From the NCBI GenBank assembly GCA_015478945.1, contig JABUQX010124031.1, positions 12,501 to 26,411 on the forward strand: 13,911 bases of DNA, read 5' to 3'. Below, piece after piece: positions 1 to 8,315 of the stretch. The stretch comes from Trachelipus rathkii. Taxonomy: Eukaryota > Arthropoda > Malacostraca > Isopoda > Trachelipodidae. Below the pieces are notes generated by a model. That model was not told the origin of the DNA, made no database searches, and saw nothing but the letters and a program-made list of their open reading frames with translations. The first letter of the stretch is position 1; each line of letters opens with the position of its first letter. Made by a program: the position numbers and the translations under genes.

Positions 1-36
1 ATAAAACCGGCCATACCACACTGCTCAAATCATCCA

Positions 37-88
37 TGATCTTTGATCTATTGATCTATTGATCTGTTGAACTGTTGATCTATTTATT
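37..88 (+). repeat. tgatctat octamer tract, left terminus
   Basis: About six imperfect copies of an 8-base 'tgatctat' word follow the terminal 'ccggccatacc' block. The mirror tract lies at about 6218-6250, and the same octamer in the other orientation builds the array at 6278-6905. Confidence 0.8.
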
Positions 89-182
89 CACGTCACATTC
101 CGAGTATCATTTTGGATAAACATAACATAAAAACAAATTCTTTATACACTGATCAACGAATATATATGCTAACATAACAAAG

Positions 183-2345
183 TTTTCACATTAATAAAGC
201 TTACTTAGCATCATCTGAACTATGAATATAATGCACAACGACAAAACCTGACACACTTTAAACATGAACAAACTGTTAACGTTAACAAAGTTCCACACGT
301 AACAACAGTAAAGTAACTAACATAGCATACAAAGACGTAATCTATTCACACTTTGTCAAGCATATCTCTAACATAACAAGGTTAATTTATATTAACACGG
401 TAATATTTAACAAAAAATTATCACAACATTGGTTAATTATCATACTGATCAACGAATATACTCTAACGTATTAAAGTTTCCACATCAATAAAGCTAACAT
501 AGCAACATGAACTAAGAAAATAATGTACAACGACATTTGAACAGTAACTTACACATGAATAAACTGTTAACATTAACAAAGTTCCACACTTAACACCAGT
601 ATAGTAAATAAAATTGCATGCAAAACGTAACCTATTTATACTATTTTTAAGCCATATCTCTAACATATTAACGTTAATCTTTCATTGACACAGTAATATT
701 TAGGCAAAAATGTATTATTACCTTGTCCGCATTATCTACAGACCAAACGAATATTATGCAAACGTAACAAGTTTTTAGGCGATTATCATAGTAAATATTC
801 TAAAAAAAAATTATCATAACCTTACCTAAATATCATAATCCCCAACAAATAATTGCAAACATAAAAAAGTTTTATCAACACAAACATAACATAAAAATAA
901 CAAAGTTTTAAGCAAACATAACATAAAAAATAAGTCCTTTGAATAAAATATCATAGTAAAGTGTATTAGTTTACCGAATTTTAAAGCAGTAAATCAGTAA
1001 ATCAGTAAAGTCAGCCACCCGTCCTTTTCACATTAATAAAGCTAACATAGCATCATATGAACTAAGAAATAATGTACAACCGACAAACCTAACACAACTA
1101 ACGCAGCCAATAAACTGTACATTAACAAAGTTCCAACACTTAACAACCAGTAAAGTAAATAACATTGCATACAAACGTACCTATTCATACTTTTTCCAAG
1201 CATATCTTCTAACATATTAACGTTTAATTTACATTGACACACGTAATATTTTACCAAAAATTTTCCTAACTTTGTCTAATTATCATACAGACCAATGCGA
1301 AGAACTGTAAACATAACAAAGTTTTTATCCCAAACATAAATAAAAATAAGCTTTTTGAATAAAATATCATAGTAAATTGTAATAGTTTTACTGATTTTAA
1401 AGCAGTAAATAAGTAAATCAGTAAATCAAACCATCAACCACCCCTCTTCACCCATCCTCCATGAACCTTTGATCTATTGATTCATGTCACATTTTCGAGT
1501 ATCATTTTCGATAAACATAACACAAAAATACGTTATTTATAACTAACCATCGAATTATATGCTAACGTAACATTGTTTTTTACATAATAAAGCTAACATA
1601 GCATAACATGAAACTAAAAACTAAATGTACAACGACAAACCACTAACCTCCATAACGTACGGAATATTACTAACATTAACCAACTTCCCGCACTTAACAA
1701 CAGTAGTACCTAACACTTCGTACAAACCGTAACCTATTCACTACTTTTTCAAGCATATCTCTTAACATATAAATACTTAATTTTACATTAAACATCATAA
1801 TTATAATTTACAAAAATTTAGCATAACCCCTGTCTAATTATCAAACTGACAATGAATATAATGCTACGTAACCAAATTTTTTACATCACTTCGTAAATAT
1901 TTAACAAAAAATTCATCATAATCTCGTCTAAATATCATAATATCCCAACGAAATAATAGCACATAACAAAGGGTTTAACCAAATATAAACATAGAAATAA
2001 CAAAATTTTATATTTCCTGACATAACATAAAAAAAAAAGCATTTTAAATAAAATATCACAGTAAAGCGTAATCGTTTACTGATTTTAAAGCAGTAAATCA
2101 GTAATCAGTAAATAAAACCACCCATCCATGCAGTCCCCTATCCACCCACCCACCTATGATCTTTTGAACTATTAATTCAAGTCATATTTCGAGTATCATT
2201 TTTTAATAAACATAAATAAAAATAGTTCCTTATATACTTACCTATAGAATATATGCTTACGCAACAGTTTTAGCATCAATAAAGCTAATATATCATAACC
2301 TGAACTTAATAATATAATGTACAAATTGCAAAACCTAACATTCCT
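183..2345 (+). repeat. Tandem subrepeats within left arm
   Basis: One landmark block ('aataaagctaacatagcat', then 'gaactaag', then 'aatgtacaac') recurs at about 190, 489, 1037, 1580 and 2282, with spacings of about 290-700 bp. Between the landmarks other modules repeat in the same order: 'aaactgttaacattaacaa', 'gcatatctctaacatatta', 'cagtaatatttaacaaaaa', and a 'cagtaaatcagtaaatc' module at about 985, 1404 and 2090. The 'tgatctat' octamer module follows the last one in intact units. Variable spacing reflects internal deletions: near 1024, for example, the octamer module and its downstream flank are missing. This looks like diverged satellite-type DNA. Confidence 0.88.
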
Positions 2346-2845
2346 TGGGATGAAATAATTGCGCTAACATCCTGAAAAATTCTCTAACTTTCAAAGGTAA
2401 ATTAGCTAACATGTCATACAATACTCGATATGTTCCCACTTTTCCCGCATATCAGCAACAGGTAAAGCCCTATTTTAATAAAATCCCTTACAAAGTGACC
2501 AATCTATCAAAAATACCAAAGCTTTCTTGAACTATGAATTAACACTATCTTCATCAAAGTGTCACTCGTTTTGAGTATAACATCATTTGAACTAAGAATT
2601 AACGTAGACATTAGCAAAATTCTCGGGCAAACCTAACATTACCCAGCAAAAAAAACTTAACATAGGCTCGCGTTTCTAACACATCATCCGTCAGTTAACA
2701 CAGGTAATATCTTACAAAAATCTCTTCATTTCTTTTACAAATCAGTGTTAAAATTCACTGTCATAGTAAATCTTTTAACATAACGTACCTAACTTACGAA
2801 TAAACAGTTTTCATTAACCAAGAGTAACTTCTAAAGCAACACATC

Positions 2846-3085
2846 ACCTTCTCCGAGAGAAAACCCAAAGGGATGGCGCCCTTGAAAGGGTGTGAAATCT
2901 GAAGATGGGATCACCCCGAAGGGGTGTAAGCTGGCATTACCTCTTCAAGGAGGGGTAAGGCCTCAGCCCTTCGGGCTGAGGCCCAAATCCCGCTTACTTC
3001 CCTTCGGGGTGATCCTCCATCTCAGGATTCACACTCTTTCAAGAGGCGCATCCCCTTTGGGTTTTCTCTTGGGAGGTGATGTGTT
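2846..3085. repeat. GC-rich hairpin-train core of the palindrome
   Basis: Base composition changes sharply here from AT-rich arms to a GC-rich block. It contains a row of small stem-loops with CCC/GGG stems and three-base or similarly tiny loops: ccc-aaa-ggg near 2864-2872, ccctt-ga-aaggg at 2879-2890, cacccc-gaa-ggggtg at 2912-2926, the central hairpin at 2959-2983, ccc-ttc-ggg near 3000-3008, ctctt-tc-aagag near 3033-3045, and a cccc-ttt-ggg type near 3052-3060. The block is itself the centre of the large palindrome, and the left side carries about 18 extra bases ('cctcttcaaggagg' region, 2940-2958). A 66-codon frame at 2892-3092 crosses it, but I regard that as accidental. Confidence 0.85.
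2959..2983. repeat. Perfect central hairpin (11 bp stem, 3 base loop)
   Basis: Positions 2959-2969 (ggcctcagccc) are exactly complementary to 2973-2983 (gggctgaggcc) around the loop ttc at 2970-2972. This is the symmetry axis of the whole 6.3 kb inverted repeat. The three-base loop means there is essentially no spacer between the arms. Confidence 0.95.
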
Positions 3086-6000
3086 GCTTTAGATACTCTT
3101 GGTTATGAACTGTTTATTCGTAGTTAGGTACGTTATGTTAATATTATATGACATTGTGAAATTAACACTGATTTGTTAGAGAAATGATGAGTTTTGTAAG
3201 ATATTACTGTGTTAATGACGATGATGTGTTAGAAAGCGGCGAGCCTATGTAAGTTTTTTTTGGGCAATGTAGGTTTGCCCAGAATTGCTATGTCTACGTT
3301 TATTCATAGTTCAATGATGTTATACTCGAGAAGTGACACTTTGATGGAGATAGTGTCAATTCATAGTACAAGATGTGCCTGGTATCTTTGTAGATTGGTC
3401 ACTTTATTAAGGGATTTTGTTGGTAGATAATACGGCTTTACCTGTTTTTGCTGATATGCGGGAAAAGTGGGAAAAATTCGAGTATTGTATGACCTGTTAG
3501 CTACTTTAGCTTTGATAAGGTAGGGAATTTTCAAAGGATGTTATCGTATTATTCATCCGCGAGGAATGTAGGTTTGCATTGTACATATTATTCTTAGTTC
3601 AGGTTAAATGATCTATAGCTTTAATTGATGCTAAAACTCTGTGCGTAAGCAATATTATTCGTAGGTTCAGTCTATAAAAGATTTTTTTATGTTATGTTTA
3701 TTCCAAAATGAAACTCGAAATATGACTTGATCAATAGTTCAAAAAGATATGGCGGGTGGGGGGGGATGGGACTCTGCAGGGATGGGTAGTTTGATTTACT
3801 GATTTACTGGATTTACTGCTTAAAATCAGTAAACTATTACGCTTTAATGTGATATTTTATTCAAAAACTTTTTTTATGTTATGTCAGGATAAAATTTTGT
3901 TATTTTTATGTTATGTTTGCAATTATTCATTGGGGATTATGATATTTAGACGAGGTTATGATGAATTTTTGTTAAATATTACGAAGTTGATGTAAAAAAT
4001 TTGTTACGTTAGCATTATATTCGTTTTCAGTATGTATGCTTAGTACAGGGGTATGCTAAATTTTTGTTAAATATTACGATGTTAATGTTAAATTAGCATG
4101 GATATGTTAGAGATATGCTTGAAATATGTGAATAGGTTACGTTTTGTACGAAGTGTTATGTACTTTACTGTTGTTAAGTGCGGAAGTTTGTTAACGTTAG
4201 TAGTTTATTCGTACGTATGGTGTGTTAGGTTTGTCATTGTACATTATATTCTTAGTTCAGGTTATGTTATGTTAAGCTTTAATTAATGTAAACCGTTGTT
4301 ACGATGGGGGGGGAGCATATATTCGATGGTTAATATATAAAGAACTTATTTTTGTGTTATGTTTATCTGAAATGATACTCTAAATGTGACATGAATCAAT
4401 AGATCAATAGATCAAAAGGTCAAGGAGGGATAGGTGGGGAGGTGTTGATGGTTTGACTTACTGATTTACTGATTTACTGCTTTAAAATCAGTAAACTATT
4501 ATAATTTACTATAATATTTAATTAAAAGATCTTATTTTATGTTATGTTTGGATAAAACTTTGTTATGTTAACAGTTAGTCGTTGGTCTGTATGATATTTA
4601 AACAAGGTTATGATAAATGTTTGTTAAATATTACTGTGTCAATGTAAATTAACGTTAATATGTTAGAGATATGCTTGGAAAAAATATGAATAGGTTACGT
4701 TTTGTATGCAATGTTAGTTACTTTACAAGTGTTAAGTGTGGAACTTTGTTAATTTTAACAGTTTATTCGTGCGTAAGTTGTGTTAGGTTTGTCGTTGTAC
4801 ATTATTTTCTTAGTTCATATGATGCTATGTTAGCTTTATTAATGTGAAAACATTGTTATGTTAGCATATATTCTCTGGTTAGTATATTAAAAACTCATTT
4901 TTGTGCTATGTTTATCCGAAATGGTATTCGATATGCGACGTAAATCAATAGTGTTAATTTAAAATTAACATTGATATGTTAGAGATATGCTTGAAAAAGT
5001 TTGAATAGGTTACGTTTTGTACGCTATGTTAGGTACTTTACTGTTGTTAAGTATGGAACTATGATAATGTTAGTAGTTTAGTTGATGGCGTAAGGTGTGT
5101 TACGGTTTTTGTCATTGTACATTATATCTTATTCTGGGTAATGCTATGTTAGCTTTAAATGTGAAAACAATGTTACGTTAGCATATATTCGTTGGTTAGT
5201 ATATAAAGAACTTATTTTTGTACTATGTTTATCCGAAATGATACTCGATATGTGACCTGAATCATTAGATCAATAGATCAAAAGGTCATGGAGGGAGGGG
5301 TCGGTGGTTTGATTTACTGATATACTGATTTATTGCTTTAGGATCGGTAAACTATTACACTTTACTATGATATTTTATTCAAAGAACTTATTTTTATGTT
5401 ATGTTTGGTTAAAACTTTGTTATTCTTATGTTATGTTTGTATTAAACTTTGTTATGTTTGCAATTATTTGTTGGGGATTATGATATTTAGGTAAGGTTAT
5501 GATAATTTTTTTTAATATTACTTATAATTTAAAAAAACTTTGTTACGTTTAGCATATTTTCGTTGGTCTGTATGATAATCGGACAAAGTTATGATACATT
5601 TTTGCCAAATGTTACTGTGTAATGTAAGATTTAACGTTAATATGTTAGAGATATGCTTGAAAAAGGTATGAATAGGTTACGTTTTGCATGCAATGTTAGT
5701 TACTATACTGGTGTAAAGTGTGGAACTTTGTTAATGTTAACAGTTTATTCGTGTGTAAGTTGTGTAAGGTTTGTCGTTGTACATTATTTTCTTAGTTCAT
5801 GTTACGAAATGTTAGCTTTATTGATGTGAAAACTTTATTACTTTATAGTATATTCGTTGATCAGTATGATAATTAACCAATGTTGTGAAAGTTTTTTGTT
5901 AAATATTACCATGTTTAATAATAAATTAACATTGTTATGTTAGAGATTGCTTGACAAAGTGTGAGTAGGTTACGTTCTTTGTATGCTATGTTAGTTACTT

Positions 6001-6285
6001 AAGTGTTGTTAAGTGTGGAACTTTGTTAACGTTAACAGTTTATTCATGCTTAAGGTGTGTCAGGTTTTGTCGTTGTGCATTATATTCATAGTTCAGATGA
6101 TGATAAGTAAGCTTTAATAATGTGAAAACTTTGTTATGTTATCCTATATTCGTTTATCAGTGTATAAAGAATTTGTTTTTATGTTATGTTTATCCAATAT
6201 GATACTAGAAATGTGACTTAAATCAATAAACCAATAGATCAGTAGATCATGAATGATGTGAGCAGTGTGGTATGGCCGGTTTGAT
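2973..6285 (-). repeat. Right arm of giant inverted repeat
   Basis: This is the complement-orientation partner of 1-2969. It is about 340 bp longer, which fits one additional copy of the internal subrepeat landmark (six copies here, five in the left arm). The extra segment lies roughly between 4790 and 5115. An abrupt junction near 4950, where the 'aatcaatag' tract jumps straight into mid-subrepeat sequence, looks like the scar of an unequal exchange. The outer end at 6246-6285 carries the 'ccggcc'-containing terminus shared with positions 1-40 and runs directly into the 6278-6905 minisatellite. No gene is visible in this arm. Confidence 0.93.
3585..6125 (-). repeat. Tandem subrepeats within right arm
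   Basis: The same landmark block as in the left arm appears in complement ('gttgtacattatattctta', then 'gttcat', then 'gctatgttagcttta') at about 3590, 4235, 4795, 5115, 5775 and 6072. The 'gatttactgatttactg' module occurs at about 3793, 4457 and 5312. The two copies around 4795 and 5115 lie only about 320 bp apart and probably include the copy missing from the left arm. Some units carry G-runs of eight (for example around 3760 and 4307) absent from their siblings. Confidence 0.88.
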
Positions 6286-6905
6286 TTACTGATTTACTAA
6301 TTTAGGGTATGTAAAACATGATAATTTTAGTAAAAATATGACCTGAATCAATAGATTAATAGATCAATAGATCAATAGATAAATAGATCAATAGATCAAT
6401 AGATCACGGTTGGACAGGAGTGTAGATTGGATGGTTTGATTTACTGATTTAGGGTATGTAAAACATTACAATTTTACTAAAAAATATGACTTGAATCAAT
6501 AGATCAATAGATCATAGATTAATAGATCATAGATCAAATAGATCAATAGATTAATAGATCAATAGTCAATAGATTATCGGAAGAACAGAAGGGATGTTGG
6601 ATAGTGGTTTGATTTACTGATTTAGGGTATGTTAAACATGACAATTTTACTAAAAAATATGACTGGAATCAATAGATCAATAGATCAATAGATCAAGAGA
6701 TCAATTGATCAATAGATCACAGATGGACAGAAGGGTGGTCGGATGGTGGTTTGATTTACTGATTTAGTGTATCTAAAACATGACAATTTTACTAAAAAAT
6801 ATGACTTGAATCAATAGATCAACAGATCAATAGATCACGGAAGGGGGCGAAGAGGCCAGTTTGCTTTGCTGATTTACTGATTTACTGTTTTAGGGTATGT
6901 AAAAA
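6278..6905 (+). repeat. Minisatellite array of 110-173 bp units
   Basis: Four units and part of a fifth begin with 'ggtttgatttactgattta' at 6278, 6433, 6606, 6748 and about 6858. Each continues with 'gggtatgtaaaacatgaca' and 'actaaaaaatatgacttga', then a run of 'atagatca' octamers, and closes with a purine-rich segment (ggacagaaggg-like). Unit lengths of about 155, 173, 142 and 110 bp track the number of octamers. The unit corresponds to the outer module of the giant inverted repeat, so this array is the same repeat family amplified in a shorter form. Confidence 0.9.
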
Positions 6906-7040
6906 TGTAAAATTTGTAAGTTATAAATATAAAAAAGAATAAGAAATTTTAATTTTTAATTTTTATTTTTTATTTAACTTATTTTTTATTATTTTTTTTT
7001 TTTTTGATGGTTTTGAAATAATTATTTTTCGAAATATACC
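6906..7040. repeat. A/T low-complexity tract
   Basis: This stretch is almost pure A/T, with repeated 'aatttttaatttttatt' blocks and a 14-base T run at 6992-7005. I see no gene or binding-site pattern in it. Confidence 0.85.
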
Positions 7041-7200
7041 GGTTCAATGACATATATAAGAACACCAACATTTTTGTTATACGAATGTTTATTAACTCAG
7101 CACTACACCAGCTCCAGCACCGGTGCCCGGTAACTGACTCTGACTCCCCCTGTTACTCAGACTCCTTCACATTATACCTTCTCTGACTCCGAATGCTGGT
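7041..7200 (+). repeat. Diverged direct repeat, copy 1
   Basis: The order of words 'ggttcaatgacatat', 'ttgttatacgaatgtttatt', 'cagcac' and 'agcaccggtgc' followed by CT-rich sequence with 'ctccga' is repeated about 273 bp downstream. Both copies pass from AT-rich into a GC-rich 'agcaccggtgc' palindrome. The family is not recognised. Confidence 0.72.
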
Positions 7201-7313
7201 CTCCTTTCTCATTTCTGTTATGCATTTTATTCCATTTCTATGGGGAGACCCCCCTTTAGGGGGCCCTTGGCAAACCTTCACAAACTTATTCCCGTCATTA
7301 TTCGAGATCTACA

Positions 7314-7445
7314 GGTCCAATAACATATTAAAGTACAAATATTGTTTGTTATATCGAATGTTGTTTACTGTCAGCACCGCACAGGCTCGCAGCACCGGTG
7401 CTTGGAAGCCAACTCCTCCGAATTCCGATACCAATTCTTTCTATA
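7314..7445 (+). repeat. Diverged direct repeat, copy 2
   Basis: This is the partner of 7041-7200: 'ggtccaataacatatt', 'ttgttatatcgaatgttgtt', 'cagcaccgcacaggctcgc' and 'agcaccggtgc' appear in the same order. The intervening 7201-7313 contains a CCCCCC-ttta-GGGGGG type hairpin (about 7247-7265). A 97-codon open frame (7193-7486) runs across this copy but resembles no protein family I know and is probably fortuitous. Confidence 0.72.
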
Positions 7446-7494
7446 GAAATTCAATTCTGAATCTCACACCAAATTCAGCCTCTTAACACTTCGC

Positions 7495-7560
7495 TTTTAG
7501 GGGGGTTCCCCGTCGTGGGGACCCAACGGGGACGTAACTCGTCTACGACGAGATTAAGTC
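7495..7560. repeat. GC-rich hairpin cluster
   Basis: A near-perfect stem, 'ggttcccc' against 'ggggacc', lies at 7504-7523. It is followed by a perfect 6-3-6 hairpin, ctcgtc-tac-gacgag, at 7538-7552. Neither has the T-run of an intrinsic terminator, and in a eukaryotic context I treat them as structural repeats only. Confidence 0.75.
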
Positions 7561-7638
7561 ACCACCTTCTAACCCCCTCCAAATTTTGGTCCTGTAACGT
7601 TGCTCTTAACCATCTGTAGATATATATCCGGAGCCATA

Positions 7639-7660
7639 GGCTGAGCCTGAGCCTGAGCCT
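7639..7660 (+). repeat. GAGCCT hexamer tract
   Basis: The word gagcct (ctgagc) is repeated about four times, adjoining the 12 bp-stem hairpin at 7661. Confidence 0.75.
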
Positions 7661-7913
7661 AAAATCGATTCCCATCAGGAATCGATTTTCGATTCATAAA
7701 CGATTCCCTTCGAGAATCAGTATTTACGGATTCTCTCATCTCGGCACTGAGTCGGAGTCGGAGCCGGAGCCGGAGTCGGAGTCGGAGTCGGATCGGTCGG
7801 AGTACGGTAGTCGGAGTCGAATCGGGAGTCGGAGCCGTTAGTCCGGGATGTGTAAAACAACGATTCCTACGGGAATCGTGTTTTTGACTCAGAATCGATT
7901 CCCTTTGGGAATC
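7661..7913. repeat. Four related cgattcc hairpins
   Basis: Four stem-loops use the same stem words: a perfect 12-5-12 hairpin at 7661-7689 (aaaatcgattcc arms), a weaker gattc/gaatc stem at 7702-7718, acgattcc-tacg-ggaatcgt at 7860-7879, and gattccc-ttt-gggaatc at 7897-7913. The hexamer tract lies between the second and third. The recurring stem with a changing loop suggests that the stem itself has been propagated. Confidence 0.85.
7748..7837 (+). repeat. GGAGTC/GGAGCC hexamer tract
   Basis: About a dozen imperfect copies of ggagtc or ggagcc (phase cggagt) fill this interval, degrading after about 7790. It is a simple-sequence array with no coding signature, although it would encode a Ser/Glu/Arg-type dipeptide pattern if read. 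Confidence 0.9.
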
Positions 7914-7993
7914 AATCTATTGTAATAAGTAAGAAAAGAAATAAAAAAAATTCTTATTTCATAAGAGAAATTATAGTAACTGAATTTTTTAAG

Positions 7994-8075
7994 TAATAAT
8001 AATAATAATAATAATAATATAAAAATAATAAAAATAATTAATAATATATAATAAAATTAATTTAATAATGTGGTG
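7994..8075 (+). repeat. TAA trinucleotide microsatellite and A/T flank
   Basis: There are about eight taa repeats at 7994-8019, followed by degenerate aat/aaat repeats to about 8075. The tract abuts the 3' side of the minus-strand Penelope-like copy. Confidence 0.9.
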
Positions 8076-8084
8076 AGTGTATAC

Positions 8085-8315
8085 GCGCAGGGGGGCTCAA
8101 GCTCATACGAACACGCCTGTTCGTTGATCCGAACTCTCATTAGGCTTATTTCTCGAGCTAGAGAAATTGGATTACATAAAAGGGCGTAGCCCGTACATAT
8201 TCAGCTAACGCTCTCGGGGGGAGGTACCCTATATACAACCTAGAACTTGAAATTTCCGCTGTACGAGCTTCACCCCACAAATAACCATATTCCAAGTTTC
8301 AAAAGTCAATAGCTC
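8085..8315 (-). other. 3' flank of minus-strand Penelope-like copy
   Basis: Read on the minus strand, this is the non-coding segment immediately after the endonuclease stop codon. It is richer in GC than its neighbours, contains a hairpin (8108-8123) and ends at the TAA microsatellite, so it is the likely 3' untranslated or terminal-repeat part of the element. I found no homologous segment after the plus-strand copy, which seems to lose similarity near 11398. Confidence 0.5.
8101..8159 (-). ncRNA. Possible degenerate hammerhead ribozyme
   Basis: On the minus strand the order is agctc, ctaatga (complement of 8137-8143), a gtt/aac stem, cgaac (8119-8123), a gttcg partner (8108-8112), then gagct closing an outer stem. 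This recalls the hammerhead arrangement stem I, CUGAUGA, stem II, GAAA, stem III, stem I. Penelope-like elements are known to carry hammerheads in their terminal repeats. Against it: the catalytic G of CUGAUGA is A here, two extra bases precede stem II, and the GAA would be shared with stem III. At best this is an inactive relic. Confidence 0.25.

Larger units (their letters stand above)
1..2969 (+). repeat. Left arm of giant inverted repeat
   Basis: Read from its outer end inward, this arm matches the reverse complement of 2973-6285 throughout. At the outer end, positions 4-40 match the complement of 6282-6246 almost base for base (shared 'ccggccataccacactgctc'). In the middle, 420-460 matches the complement of the 5860-5900 region. 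Near the centre, 2820-2880 matches the complement of about 3130-3060. The arms differ by both substitutions and indels, more so toward the centre, so they are not a fresh copy. The arm is AT-rich apart from its inner end and has no credible coding frame. It still pairs with the other arm at base 1, so its true outer end is outside the window. Confidence 0.93.

Noticed and set aside
2892..3092. 66-codon open frame across the palindrome core
   Set aside because: It is produced by the GC-rich hairpin series, which is self-complementary; it has no family resemblance and no coding context.
1..6285. The palindrome as a single-molecule read-through or assembly artefact
   Set aside because: An artefact would give arms of equal length differing mainly by sequencing noise. 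Here one arm has an extra subrepeat, the other a separate module deletion, and real substitutions are mixed with indels. It cannot be excluded without reads, so it stays a caveat.
6278..6905. CRISPR-like array
   Set aside because: The units are contiguous and homologous throughout, with no unique spacers; the sequence context is animal repeats, not prokaryotic.
7193..7486. 97-codon open frame
   Set aside because: It spans a direct-repeat copy and a GC hairpin, has mixed low-complexity composition and matches no family I recognise.
7538..7552. Bacterial-type terminator hairpin
   Set aside because: No T run follows it and nothing else in the window is bacterial.
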